Notes: generated from the sequence alone by a model not told the origin. A stretch of DNA of 64,000 nucleotides from Sisyra terminalis (GCA_958496175.1 OY292280.1:4712001-4776000); one strand, 5' to 3'; counted from the first letter of the stretch, positions 36,189 to 48,302 are shown. Numbers and translations are program-made.

Positions 36189-38996
36189 ATGAATCAAGAA
36201 CGGGGATTCGGAATATTGGATATCCGGAAAAAGAAACTAGAAATTATGAAGATTGCCGGTAATGGGGAAGAAGTCAAAAGCAAGACTGAAGAGGATGCGG
36301 AAACAAATGCGAAAAACGTAAGAAACACTAATTTTTTGTAAGAATTTATTTATCTAAAAACAATATTACAACATTATAATAAATAATTTATAAATAATAC
36401 AAAAGGTTTTCAAACGTATATGACCCGAAACGTATTTACTTTTGTCTTAAATAATTCACATCAAAAAACTTTTAAATGCAAAAAGCGACTTAAAATAGCA
36501 ATAAACTATACCGATTTTGTGGTATAATAGGTTCTTCTTTTTGGTGAAAAGCACATGCGCCAAACGTGGCACATTATTTATATGTATTTGAAAATAGTAC
36601 TCTTATGTAATAGGCAGTTCAGAGAACCGTTATAAAACTTTGCTTTTTAACTAATTATTCGCTTCTTGCACAATTTGAAAAAAAAAATAATCACTCTTTT
36701 TTAAGTCTAAAAAAATAAGACTAAGCAGTTAGTGTATATATTTTAATTGGCTTATACTTGTGTTTATATAATTTATACATGAACATATTAATTTGGTGCT
36801 TCAATTGTTTTATAATTTTGATCAGATAACATGTGTGACTAGATTTGAACGAATTGAGTCTTACAAGAAATACCATTTGCCAAGTATTCAAAAATTCGAA
36901 GCTGTCGAGCTTAGATTTAGGGTATGTACTGTTTGATTAATTAATTAAGGCCTAGTTCACACTAGTTGATCATGTTGCACGTTTTGCCTATACAAGTCTA
37001 CGAAGATAACAGATCAAAATTGCGCAACATTTCTTCTAGTGTGAACTAGGCTTTACTATAATTTTCTTGCTACAAAATAACTAATGCACTTACTGTTTAA
37101 CTTATCTAATTTTTGTGAAAATCATTATAAGTTTGTACTTAATACAACTAATTAAAAGTTTGGCTCAAGTCCATTTTAGCACACCCACAATCTGGCAACG
37201 TCGCATTTTCGATTAAATCGGTCCATAATGAAAATGTAACCACAAAAGAGAGAATTATACCATATTAGAATTAAATCTTCAAAAAAATCGCGAATAAATT
37301 AAAAACAAAGTCGAAAATGCAACGTTGCCAGATTGCCAAATTTTCAATGAATTCATACAATTATTCAAGTCAGAGAAACTTTAGGGGTGTAAATGACCTG
37401 AAAAATGACTGAGAAAATTTCAAATATTCTAGTATAGTGGTTCTTAACCTTGTTGGAGATATGTACTAATACCCCACTAATTTCATAAGTTCATTCATCG
37501 AACCATTCTTAATTGGAGAAATAAAATATATTTTTTTTATAATTCAGAACAAATATATATTTAAACATATGTAATATAAGTTGGCGGTATCTTGACCTCC
37601 ACCGAACCTGTGAGACTGACTCACTGAACCCTGGTTAAGAACCACTGTTCTAGCGGCTTCCAGTGGTAGGAAATCAAAAGATTTTCAAGATGGAGCTAAA
37701 ATATTATAATGAAATTGAAGTCATTGAAAATGTGTGAATTTTAAAATCAAATCCCTCTGACATCCATGTGTTTAATCATATGAAAAAATCAAGCAAAAGT
37801 TGAGAAAAGAACCATAGAAATTGAATTTCCGAAGGAAAATAATAAAAGCATTGATTGGAAGAAATTATTTCAACTATTTCTTCAATGTTTAGATCGTGAA
37901 GAATAATTAACAAGAGAACGAACGAGATAAGCAATGTATTAGTTTTTGGATCCTCAAATTTCGGATAGGTTTAGTTATTATTTCGGCCACTAGTAGCAGT
38001 AATATCGAGCAGCACTTAATGTACTGAATTCTAGTTTTTTTTATTGTTATTCAAATTGATGCTAAAGCTCATCAAAAGATTATTTTTCTTACTTTAATGT
38101 AACATAAATTCATTATTTTTTTCTTTCTTTGATAATGCTTCCTTTATATCTGTTATCAAGGCTACTCGTGGAAAAAAAGGTGATCCAATAATTGGTATGT
38201 GGATCAACAGGTATGCGAGAAGGTAGTGGAAACCAGGGACCCAGTCTTTGGAACTTAGTAGGGGACCCCTGTTTCGTTAGCTAAGTGCTCAGATACAAGA
38301 TACTTCCCTCAGGAATATGCTGATCATATTTTTATTATCATACAGGCCAAGTATGTATTTAAACACAAGGAAAAGAATCAAAGAATGAGAAATAAAACCA
38401 AAATTTTTTGGCAAAACAAAAGGAAGTCAAGTATCTGGGAATCACCTTGGACCGAATCCTTACCTGGAAATAAATAAAATATGGGATCTAATGGTATGAT
38501 GGTTCTATACAATGATAATAAGACCTATAACTTACGGTGACCCTGTGCCGTCGTTTTATGATCGACTTTGCAATACAGCGTTGGTTCTCCTGTCAGTTAT
38601 ACTTCGTGGTTTACAAAGAAGAGAGACTTATATACAACTTCAATTCTGTGTTATAAGTTTTAACGTTTGGGAAAGCCACGTGATCAGAGCTTCCGGTCAC
38701 CGGTACTTAGATGGCGCTGTACCAAAATTAGGCTTAATTTGCAAAACGCATGCGTTGATGCAGTTTTATATAAGTCTCTTTTTCTGATGGTTGAGACTAC
38801 AGAGGTGTAGTATAGAGGACATGTTTATCTTTTATTGATTTTGTAATTAATTTTAGTTTAATTAATTAATTTATTTCAGTTTAACAAATTCGGTCGAAAT
38901 GGTCTTAGCAGTAAAGAGATGCACATTCCATGTTACTCACATGATCAATTTAAGCAAACAGAGATAGAACCTCCGAAATTTAATTTGATTCGATAA
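36189..38996 (+). CDS. Unrecognised small three-exon gene (113 aa)
   Basis: Assembled from exons 36189-36317, 36826-36921 and 38880-38996, all joined in phase 0. Donors are AAAAAC|GTAAGA and TTTAGG|GTATGT. Acceptors are TTTTGATCAG|A and ATTTATTTCAG|T. The start MNQERGFG follows an in-frame TGA; a second Met (MKIAGNG) is at residue 20. Exon 1 is charged and acidic (EEVKSKTEEDAETNAKN). Exon 2 is basic and aromatic (RFERIESYKKYHLPSIQKF). Exon 3 carries KFGRNGLSSKEM and EPPKFNLIR before TAA. No signal peptide or membrane span is visible, so a cytoplasmic or nuclear protein is likely. The exons are richer in GC than their surroundings and free of stops in AT-rich DNA. The gene is convergent with the acyltransferase, with stop codons 226 bp apart. 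Intron 2 holds a 102 bp MITE, a hAT-like MITE and a dead reverse-transcriptase fragment. I recognise no family. A missed middle exon or a chance assembly remains possible. Confidence 0.5.
36950..37051. mobile_element. 102 bp MITE with perfect 16 bp ends
   Basis: GCCTAGTTCACACTAG and its exact complement bound the element, within intron 2 of the small gene. Confidence 0.85.
37162..37335. mobile_element. Family A MITE, right end truncated
   Basis: Left arm intact; the right arm stops inside CAACGTTGCCAGATTG. Confidence 0.75.
37435..37647. mobile_element. hAT-type MITE
   Basis: AGTGGTTCTTAACC and GGTTAAGAACCACTG ends, with imperfect 8 bp flanks TTCTAGTA and TTCTAGCG. Confidence 0.78.
38305..38550 (+). 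pseudogene. Decayed non-LTR retrotransposon reverse-transcriptase fragment
   Basis: Three pieces in the expected order but in shifted frames: EYADHIFII near 38313 (the catalytic YADD motif, second Asp replaced), VKYLGITLDRILTWK at 38426-38470, and MIIRPITYGDPV at 38512. These are the palm and thumb signatures of jockey-type reverse transcriptases. In-frame stops lie between them. It sits in intron 2 of the small gene. Confidence 0.75.
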
Positions 38997-39222
38997 AAGC
39001 ATTAGTGAGCACTCTATACTACATCTCTGTGGTTTAGACATGGAACGTCAACTCCACAAATTTGATACTTTAAATCTTCTAAAATTAAATGCTACATATT
39101 ATGTTTCTATTTGAAAAATGTGCCAAGGTAATAATATTAATGGAAAACTCCTAGAAACAAAAAAAAACCTTAAATACTAATTAAAAAACGAAGTCTTTTT
39201 AGTCGCAATAAGTCGAAGAAAA

Positions 39223-42200
39223 TCAATCAGCATGATCGATTTTCCCGGACAATACTTTAGAATCATTTGATTTGGAATCGATTGGCTCTCGCAAGGCAAA
39301 CTTTTTCAAACAAAATTTCACAATTGGCTTATATAAAACAACCCAGGGTAAAAAGAACACAAAACCGCAATAGTATACATTTTTGTAGGCTAGCAAAAAT
39401 TTGTCGGGGGTGAAAAATATAAACGGGATTAAACAAAAGCCCATAAACACAAATGTGTACAAATGCATCAATAGTCGTACGACCACATTGTCCATTTTAC
39501 GTTTGAAACTTGGATAGTGTTTCAAAATGGCTTCCAACTAAACAAAACAACAAAAAATTAGTTGATTTTCATTGAAAAATCGCTAAGGTTCTCTTCATTT
39601 ATCAACTTCAAGGTGGTTCGCAAACAAAGCTATTTTCAAAAATATTCGGCTCAAGTGTACTTTAGCACACCCACAATCTGACAACGTTGCATTTTTGACT
39701 TTGTTTTTAATTTAATTCGCTATATTTTTGTTATTTCAATTCTAATATGGTATAATTCTTTCTTTTGTGATTAAATTGTCATTATGGACCGATTTAATCG
39801 CGAATTAAATTAAAAAAATAGTCGAAAATGCAACGTTGTCAGATTGTGGGTGTGCTAAAGTACACACGAGCCAAATATTCTTATGACGGAAAAGTTTTGA
39901 AATCATTTGTATTTGAACCGCATTTCCTATGTTTAATAGGAACCGACCTGAAGTATTTAAGGGAGTTCTCTACCCCCAATAATTGCAATATCTTGGTAAA
40001 TAGTTCAAAAATATTCCGCAAAATCCGTGAAGTAGCACGCTTTTAAATGTATGAAAAAATAAAAATTGAAAATAATCCATCAAAATATTCGTGTGGGTTC
40101 GATTATCATATCGTGTAAATTTTCAATATTTCTCGATAGCGGGTTTTATTAACCCTAGAGTCGCTACAGGACCTTGGTAGTTAAATATAAAAAAGGTATT
40201 CCAATCCCATGGTTTATAAAATACACAGGTGGCCTCATGGTGATTACGTGATGGATATGTGACGTATCCAGAAGAAATTCGTACATATCTTCAGACTGAT
40301 CAATTTCAAAATTCTTCGTATGACGTCATTTTTTTTTTCTAATGGAGCAACCTGTGTAATTTACAAACCTTGTTCCAATCCTGCAATGCATAATGGTAAA
40401 TTGGTCAAGATGTGGCGCCGCCACAAAGATGTTCGGAGTACTAACTTTGACAGTTAGCCTAAAAAAATATAGTTTCGGTTAATTAGTATTAGACACAATT
40501 GCGGTGGTGCTACATTTTGACACAATTCCCATAATGCATTGCAAGATTGAACTACCTTCTTTTATATCAAGGTTTATAAAATACACAGGTGGCCTCATGG
40601 TGGCTACGTGAAGTATCCAGAAGAAATTCGTACATATCTTCAGACTGATTCAATTTCAAAATTCTTCGTATGACGTCATTTTTTCTTTCTAATGGAGCAA
40701 CCTGTGTAATTTACAAACCTTGCTTTTATATTACTTTAGAGTAGTGAACCCTCTTAAAAAGAACCTTAGCCAACAGTGTACCATTTTAACCCTTACTTCT
40801 TTTTCGAAGTACATCACCATAAATTCACCGAAAAATGTTACATAGTAACCCAAATGTAGACCATGCCAAATAGCTAGAAACATCAGGGCGGCCAATTGAC
40901 TTATGTAACGGTTTCCTAAAAATAAAAACACAATTAGTACCAACCTAATACAAAATGGCGGCTTTGTGTTTCAGTAATGGTTGGTTGAAGACTTGCCTAA
41001 AAATTTTAATCGCTTAAAAACATATTGAGCAACCCATTGGTTCGTGTTGATATTAAAACTTTGAATATAATGGTTAAAGACGGTGCAGCATTCGAAGACA
41101 GCGATTTTTACGTTCTGGCATCCTGTCCAGAGAATGTTTCCTGCCTTATCGACGCCATTGTAAGTTAAACCTAAATTCAAATCAATTAATAGGAATTTAA
41201 GTGGTGCAGTGGTGAGAATAATTACCATGTAATGTACATCCTCCTTCAGCCAAAAGCCAACAACTGATATACTTATACAAATTCAATCTTCCCCAAGCTC
41301 CCAAAAGCAACAATCGTTTCCATATTGGTTTCGCTGCAAATTCCTGTTGCAACAATAAATCGGTCGGTACAAAATTAGATCCCACTGTGTAAACTCCTAA
41401 ATAAATAGCTCCCAAAATTAGTGCTTGTAGTGCATATGGAATGCTTCCAGGACGGATTGGTTGGTTTGGCTTATCGTCCGCCTCGAATTTATTCGATACG
41501 AATTTCAAGTATCGGGAAATTGGAAATTGTGGTCCAACCAAAAATGCAGTTGGGAACATAGCGAATCCGTAGATCTCTGTAAGGGATGGAAATGTTTTCA
41601 CCACACATCGACGACTATCGTTCGATAGCTTTCCCTCGGGAACATGGAACGAATCATACAAATCGAAAGTCAAACCAATCATTCGTAAAGTTAATACACA
41701 TTGAGGCATCGTCCACAAGATATCGTAACTTTCGCTTTCCGTCAGATAGTAACCTACAAAAAATCATAAGTTTTCACCACAAAATAATTTCATTTGCCAA
41801 CCAACTACTATGATAATAGTCTACAGAATAATGAGTCCAGAATGAGCTATAGGCATGCCAAAATGCACAGCTCTAAGTCATTTCAGAACAAGTAAATGAA
41901 ACCCGGATCCAATTATCAAAAGTTAGTTCTTTAAGACTTAGTATAAGTTTGCAGCAGGTCTATGAAATTGTCGTTTGCAGCACTACGTCCGCAGCAGGCC
42001 GTTTACCTGAACCAACACGATATACTCATGCTGTATATGCGCCGTTTATTTTGAAAGTGAGTTAAGTCCATTTCAAAAACAATCCCTACAGTACTATCAT
42101 TTTTAACTATAGGAATAAGATACTAAGGAGGAGGGAATAATTGGCGTTTTTTTTAACAACTAAAATCAGTAATTTGTCAAAACTTAGCAGTTAAATAATT

Positions 42201-44675
42201 AACATACTTTGTTCTAGTTACAAGAAGAAGAATCACCATATAGACCATCTTTGAAATGGACTTACGCCACTTTCAAAATAAACGACTCGTACAACCAATG
42301 CTTTCTTCATGACCAAATATTTCACATTAAAATTCGGAGATTCTATCTCCGTTTACCTAAATTAATCATAAACATAACATGAAATTTACATGTGTCTACT
42401 GCTGCCCACTGACGTCCACCAGTAGTACTTTCGCAAAACTATAGTTTCGTGCAATGGTAGACCACTTTTGTCAATTGTTGAGGCCGTTAATATAAAAAAT
42501 ATAAATATTATCGAAGAGTATCGACGGTAAATGTAAATACAGTATAATCTCACTAATCCGGCACTTTGATAGACCGGCACCCTCCTCCCACGCCTCTAAT
42601 TTATTTCCTCTATGAAATGCTTTATTTTATTCATTACCTATGAATTTTTCACTATAATCCAGTACTCCGAACATTCCAATAATGCGACAATCTCCAGTTT
42701 TTAATAGTGCCGGATTAGTGAGATTACACTGTATCAATTGTCATTCATGAATTTTTCTTACATATAATATTGAACTTTTGAAACGATTGAGTTCGTTGAA
42801 GAGAGACAGGATCTCCGAATCGAAAACGGGATCAAAGTTTAGTCCTTTTATACAACTGGGATTCAATTGATTCCTGGTTAAGAACTATTATTTTAAAGAA
42901 AATGTATAATCGGCAACGTTGTCGATTATGGGCATTCCCCAATTAAATGTACTATTCAAAAATATTCATTAGACTATCGCATCTTTAATTGACATGTTTA
43001 GTATTATAAGGAAATAGACTAAGTATTAAATTGAGTCAATTTTTTTTTTTTGGTTCCATCGTGAAATTTTGTTGGAAATACCAAAAAAAAAATTCTCTGA
43101 AAGTTTGAGCCCTTAATATTAATTTTAAGTCCTCGACCAAGACGTGTAAAGATTTCCCATTGAAAATACACGGAAACTCTGATTTTTTATTTTTAAATTT
43201 CTATATCTCAGCGGCATTTCATGGGATCGCTTTTACCGAAGATGGTTTTTTCTCAGAATTAAACGCTCTACAAAAGTGTCCATTGCGACAAAGTCGTAAC
43301 TCACACCGGTGAGGTAGTACGGGCCACTGAACCTGATTTTTCCATAAAATTCAAGGCTTAATATCTCGTTTAATATTGATCTTCGCGATTTGGTCAACAA
43401 GAACTTTTTTGTAGAAAATCAAATTCTCTACAAGTTTTTCATTTATAATTTTTCCGTAGCTCTTGTTATTTACGAGATAAATGCAAAAAAACGCGAATTT
43501 TATGGAAAAATCAGGTTCAGTGGCCCGTACTACCTCATCGGTGTGAGTTACGACTTTGTCGCAATGGGCACTTTTGTAGAGCGTTTAATTCTGAGAAAAA
43601 ACCATCTTCGGTAGAAGCGATCCCACGAAATGCCGCTGAGATATAGAAATTTAAAATAAAAAATCAGAGTTTCCGTGTATTTTCAATGGGAAATCTTTAC
43701 ACGTCTTGGTCGAGGACTAAAAATTAATATTAAGGGCTCAAACTTTCAGAGAATTTTTTGTTTGGTATTTCCAACAAAATTTTACGATGGGACCAAAAAA
43801 AGTTAAAAAAAAAATCACCTATTATATATATTTATTTGTTCGTTAGTTACGAAATTCCAAATTAAAGAAGATAAATCTAAAAATTATATCAATGTCTGAA
43901 GCTTGATTTTTCGGAAACGGCGTGCCTGGCAAAAATTTTCATAGAGACGTTTTTTGTAGGGAATTTAATTTTCTTTAAATATATGTACAGATAAATTTTT
44001 TTTACCTTGATAGTTTGGCAGTATTGACGCAAAAATGAAAGCACTAAAGCAGTCTAAAGTATGATTCAGTTATTGAACATTTATTACAAGAAATTTTCTT
44101 TTTTTTGGGTTCAACTTGAAACGTTATCCACTATTCTGTTAACTACATCTAGTACTGGTTGGATATTTGAAATTTAAATTTTGTAATGCAATTAAGCCAT
44201 TAAGTTGTAATTAAGTTCACCGAACAAGTTTATGATTATTTTGCTTTATGTTTTTATTGTGAGAATAAAAGATATCAGTTGTAGCGATTGATAATTTATT
44301 ACCTGCTAATAAATAAAACATATTGAAGATGAAAGAAAGGCCTACGGCAAATTTGTTGGCATTAAATATCCGCAAAATTGCATAAGTGATAAAAACGGTA
44401 AGCCAACAGTGGCTGAAATCGAAACCATAGTTGAAACATCCGAGAGCAGATCCTATGACAATGAACCACACATGTTTGATAAAAGATGATTGTTCATGAA
44501 TGGCAACTCGATATATAAATCCCAAAGGATAACCTGGAACAAGTAATTGCAATGATTGTCACCTATACAATGATTTGTTACCAATTAAAATTGTTAGTAG
44601 TAGTCGTAGAGCCGGTTCGGGGGTGTTGACTGCTTGGGCTAAGGTATCCAGAACAGGAACTGAAGGTCCGGCCAT
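39223..44675 (-). CDS. LPCAT3: Membrane-bound O-acyltransferase, LPCAT3/nessy type (lysophospholipid acyltransferase 5; six exons)
   Basis: In minus-strand order the exons are 44675-44582, 44533-44303, 41753-41226, 41170-40997, 40915-40797 and 39537-39223. They give 486 aa, close to the usual ~487 aa. Phases agree throughout. Introns are 48, 2549, 55, 81 and 1259 bp. The fourth begins GC rather than GT. The protein is mostly hydrophobic, with many membrane spans as expected of MBOAT enzymes. The catalytic Asn motif SFNINTN is at 322-328. The catalytic His is His360 in the motif IWHGLH (358-363). Motifs typical of the LPCAT3 branch include FLVGPQF and VFKRLKFLG. Family members re-acylate lysophosphatidylcholine and related lysophospholipids with polyunsaturated acyl-CoA in the endoplasmic reticulum (Lands cycle). 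The C-terminus ends in KIDHAD with no obvious di-lysine ER-retrieval signal. Introns 2 and 5 are packed with MITEs. The start follows the standard N-terminal layout; orthology to Drosophila nessy is inferred. Confidence 0.93.
39648..39872. mobile_element. Family A palindromic MITE in acyltransferase intron 5
   Basis: Perfect 8 bp duplication AAATATTC (39640-39647 and 39873-39880). Confidence 0.9.
40091..40185 (+). mobile_element. SINE, 5' truncated
   Basis: B box GGGTTCGATTA and body CCTAGAGTCGCTACAGGACC; antisense to the host gene. Confidence 0.75.
40190..40562. mobile_element. Family D MITE interrupted by a family C MITE
   Basis: The host element continues after 40373 with CCAATCCTGCAATGCATAAT, GTGGCGCCGCCAC and GCATTGCAAGATTG. 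Confidence 0.7.
40208..40372. mobile_element. Mutator-like MITE, family C (nested)
   Basis: Perfect 9 bp duplication TTCCAATCC (40199-40207 and 40373-40381). Confidence 0.92.
40568..40722. mobile_element. Mutator-like MITE, family C
   Basis: Perfect 9 bp duplication CTTTTATAT (40559-40567 and 40723-40731). It ends 74 bp from the acyltransferase exon 5 boundary. Confidence 0.93.
40916..40996 (-). other. GC-AG intron in the acyltransferase gene
   Basis: The donor reads TTAG|GCAAGT and the acceptor TTTTTAG|GAAAC. Using the nearby GT two bases further in would shift the frame and destroy the conserved LGNRYISQLAAL junction. AG|GCAAGT is the classical strong context of GC donors. Confidence 0.85.
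42040..42286. mobile_element. Inverted-repeat MITE in acyltransferase intron 2
   Basis: CGTTTATTTTGAAAGTGAGT and its mirror near 42262-42284, with AAGTCCATTTCAAA also inverted. Confidence 0.75.
42540..42731. mobile_element. Pogo/Tc-like MITE, family B
   Basis: CAGTATAATCTCACTAATCC ends, TA on both sides; in acyltransferase intron 2. Confidence 0.88.
43045..43805. mobile_element. Foldback family G, complete copy
   Basis: Two long inverted arms (about 43045-43350 and 43510-43805) share TCCCATCGTGAAATTTTGTT, GACCAAGACGTGTAAAGATT and CGTACTACCTCA(C/T)CGGTGTG. A unique centre contains AATTCTCTACAAGTTTTTC. Confidence 0.85.
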
Positions 44676-44699
44676 TATATCACTGTTTAATCCTGGAAC

Positions 44700-45690
44700 A
44701 TTGATATTGTTAAGGGATACTTTTCTTCACTAGTTATATAAGGTTATATACGTTATACCTTACCAGGATTTGAATGGAAAATTTGAGTGGGGCTAGTGGT
44801 CGACTACTGCACGGTTTTCATTCGAAAATTATATTTCACTGAAATTAAATACGTCGACTTCGATGCGTTGAGTACGAGTGAAAGTATCAGATGATGTGAT
44901 TAGATATGACGATATTTGTGTCGTATGAATATCATTTTGAACTTTCACACTTTTCCTTAGTGACGTAGACTTTTGAAAGTGCTATTTGTTATCAATATAG
45001 CGTCGATAACGTTTCCAGTCCGTTGGATTTTACATAAATATTTTTACCGTAGTAAATTAACAAGTCTTTATAGATTTATTATAAATATTTAAAAATGGGC
45101 TGTAGTTGACAATTATGAAACCACTACAGTGGGTCCGTTCCACTAGGTATCCACGATGCTTACAACATCCGATTGATAAAGGGATGATGAGGATGTTATG
45201 AGCACCTAGTGGAACGCATCCCGTGAAATACTATTACCATCTAGTTCCACGTGTGTCGCATAGATGGCTCTTAAACAAAAGTCCTTTAGTTCGCCGCAGT
45301 AACACCAGGGAACTAAGATATCAGTGATATCAACCAACATCAGCGACATCAACAACAATTAGTACGAACAATTGAATCGGTTCCAACAATACCGATAATA
45401 CCATTTTTCTTGATTTTCGCTCATTTAATATCCAATAGCCACCACAATTGCGTATTATACGCAGAGATGTGTAAAGTTGTATATAATATGTACTTGAACA
45501 CAAAATTTATAATTCAATAAAACTTTCTTAAATAAAATTCTTTTAGTTTTTAACTTCCTTTAACTAATTAAATTTTTATTTAAACAAAGGATCAATTTAT
45601 TAAATCAAATAAGTATGTTGTAAATATTTACAAAATATATCCCAAAAGGTATTTCAAATAAAACACCAAATGCTTTTCTAACAAAAGTAC
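44700..45690. other. Upstream region of the acyltransferase gene
   Basis: Holds a small inverted-repeat MITE at 45131-45222. Otherwise no repeat or exon is recognised. A promoter is expected here but no core element is convincing. Confidence 0.4.
45131..45222. mobile_element. 92 bp inverted-repeat MITE
   Basis: GGGTCCGTTCCACTAGGT mirrors ACCTAGTGGAACGCATCCC, with ACAACATCC/GGATGTTAT inside. Confidence 0.75.
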
Positions 45691-46420
45691 TTAAGGGTGG
45701 ATCACCGTCAGAAAAAAAAATTTTTTTGATTTTTTTTTTCCATAAATGTCTTCGTATAACATTCAAGAATAACGTGTTAAAAGGATTGGAATAGCTGACT
45801 AATGTATTTTCACTGATAAAAATTGAATAAATTGATAATAACATAAAAAAATATCTGAAAAAAACTTTAAATGCGTTTTTCTCGAAATCAACTTTTTAAA
45901 ACTGGGAGACAAGATTTCTCAGAAACTATCCGACGGATTGACTTGAAACTGGAGAGTGTTATAGTTCAACACGTCTTCTTGGTACTGAACCTCTGAAATT
46001 GGCCAAACCTCTCCCCCTCAAAGTGGGAGAGGGGGAAAGGTCCAAAAAAGGTCGTTTTATTTAACTTTTTTTTCAAAGTCGCACCATTTTGTGAATTTTC
46101 AACTTTTTTCGGATTTTCGAGGTTCAGTACCAAGAACACACATTACCAAAACCTACATTCTTTGGAAAATCATGATCCGTCTTCCGGTTTCCGAGAAAAC
46201 TTGTCTCCCGTTTGCCTCCTCATTTTTGAGGACCTTTTTTTCAAAGCGCTGTAAAAGGGGGAGGGATGGAGGGACATATAGGGACAAATAAAAAAAAATA
46301 GTTCAAAACTTCAACTTTTACATGCCGAAGACCGTTTTTTAATATCTTTAAAGAAAAAGAAATGGCAGCAGTTTTAAAAAATTCATTTTTTTTACGTTCT
46401 GACGGTGATCCAGCCTTTAG
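45691..46420. mobile_element. ~730 bp inverted-repeat element
   Basis: GGTGGATCACCGTCAGAA at the left mirrors TTCTGACGGTGATCCAGCC at the right. The interior contains GGAGAGGGGGAAAGG. No transposase motif. Confidence 0.75.
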
Positions 46421-46652
46421 TACACCCCGAATCTAGCGATGTTTAATTGTCGACTCTGTTTTTAATTTAATTCGCGATTTTTTTGATGATTTAATTCTAA
46501 TATGGTATAATCTTTTTGTGGCAAAAATTTTCTTAAAAAATCCGATTTTATCATTTTTATTAAAAGAGCAAATTATACGCTCTTTGAAAAAAAAAACAAA
46601 ATAGAAAATGCAACGTTGCCAGATATTGATGTGGCTGAAAACAATATGAGCC
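46415..46652. mobile_element. Divergent family A MITE
   Basis: Core AATGCAACGTTGCCAGATAT and TATGAGCCA end; abuts the preceding element. Confidence 0.65.
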
Positions 46653-46946
46653 ACTAATTTAATCTTTTATTTGAAAACTAGTAACTTTCTGGGAAATATT
46701 CCCAGCCCAACACTGACAAAACTGACAAATGGAAAATTGGCAATTGGAGGTAAACGAAATGATAGTTGAAACCAATGTCAACAATCAGTTAGTTGGAAAT
46801 TAATTGCCATTAAAAGTAACAGTTGTATCATATTTTTGTTAGTCAAACTACTAATACCTGATATACACCATTTTAGGCACTACCGGAATATGCTATGGCT
46901 GTGGATTAAAACATTTTCTTTAATTACGATAAATAAGTATAACTTA

Positions 46947-47125
46947 GCCTACTGGTAGCCGAGTGGTCTAGGACCTAGGTGACCACTCCAAAACTAATAG
47001 ATAATGGGTTCGATCCTCGTATCGGGTAAATTTTCAATATTTCTCGATAGAGGATTTAAATAACCCTAGAGTCGCTAAAGGACCTTAGTAGTTATAAAGC
47101 GAAGGTAAATAACAATTAAAAAAAC
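46947..47125 (+). mobile_element. tRNA-derived SINE, full length
   Basis: A box TAGCCGAGTGG, B box GGTTCGATCC, tail AACAATTAAAAAAA; carries the GACCTAGG subfamily mark. Confidence 0.88.
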
Positions 47126-47126
47126 C

Positions 47127-48297
47127 ACTATAATTCAATAAATCTGGAGAAACCAAAACTTTTTCAACCTTTTCAGAAATCCTCAAATCAAGACAACAGC
47201 AAAATAAAGAATTTCCGGAATGACCCAATTGGTTTATCTGAAGAGCAGCTCTGCCCCAATGGAACTATGAACAATACTGGAACGCAATTGTCCTTCTAGG
47301 ACATTAGAACCATCAAAAGAACTCCTGTTTCGTGAGGAATAGAATTTCGGAACAACTACGCCTTTGAAACCTGAATTACCGTAATTAAATAGGTGCAACT
47401 ACACAAGATCCAGACCTGAGGAGAGGTGGCATTTGAAGTGCCTATGAACAAAGTTGAAAATTATTGATTATGGTTGTAAGGGACTCAAATTTGATACCTA
47501 GTATAGGGTACTGCAGGACCTAGTTACACCACTGATAGCCTTGTCAGTAAACACCTACCCCACCCAAAAAAGTCACATCAGAAAGGATGAATTTAGATGG
47601 ATAGATAAGTAATTCTGTTTAATTCTACAACCGTAGGACCATCAATTAAAGGTACCATCAAAGGTTACCTTCAGGACCTCTTACAAAAGTGTATAATCAT
47701 ATAGTACATTGCTATAGAACGTAAGCAATAAGAATATTTATAGTGAGCCTACTGGTAGCCGAGTGGTCTAGGACCTAGGTGACCGCTCCAAAACTAGTAG
47801 GTAGTGGGTTCGATTCTCGTGTCGTGCAAATTTTCAATATTTCTCGATAACGAATTTAACTAACTCTAGAGTCGCTAAAGACTATAGTAGTTATAAAGCG
47901 ACGGTAAATAACGACAAATAGTACGAAAGGTTCGATTTCACTCGAGTTATGCATTGTCTCTTTTTGGCCTTTTAATTAATTACGCCGAGTTGACTTTCCC
48001 CTGTGAAATGTACAGAAATATACCAAACTGCAAAGAAATCTTTCAATGTAGCCTAAGATTTTTCAAGGTACCCACAAAAGGGAACAGAGGATCCAATGCT
48101 ATGAATCTACTCAACACGCATGCTCCATTGTCTTCGATTTTCTTTTGTCATTCCAAATCACGGAAAAGTGATCTATTTAAAATCTTAATGGGTTTCCTTT
48201 GGAAGTGCGAGGGTGTGAATAGGTAGAGTTTTGGGTAGAAAAAATAAAATTTAAAAATGAATAATTTGCAATGTGGTTGATATTATGATTTAGTTGG
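47127..48297. repeat. Duplicated block, copy 2 (partner 14905-16072)
   Basis: Very high identity over the full length, including the internal SINE. Similarity resumes at 48405-48547 with 17001-17151, so the duplication originally extended further and an ~820 bp internal segment differs. Confidence 0.92.
47747..47919 (+). mobile_element. tRNA-derived SINE inside duplicated block
   Basis: Counterpart of the copy at 15523-15695; differences are mostly in the body. Confidence 0.85.
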
Positions 48298-48302
48298 ATT
48301 TA

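Noticed and set aside
38158..38196. Possible extra exon of the small gene (ATRGKKGDPIIG)
   Set aside because: Acceptor and donor are plausible, but its length does not keep the phase-0 junctions without extending to a weaker donor, and it lies beside decayed LINE sequence.
38512..38787. 91-codon ORF beginning MIIRPITYG
   Set aside because: Only its first dozen residues match reverse transcriptase; the rest is unrelated read-through.
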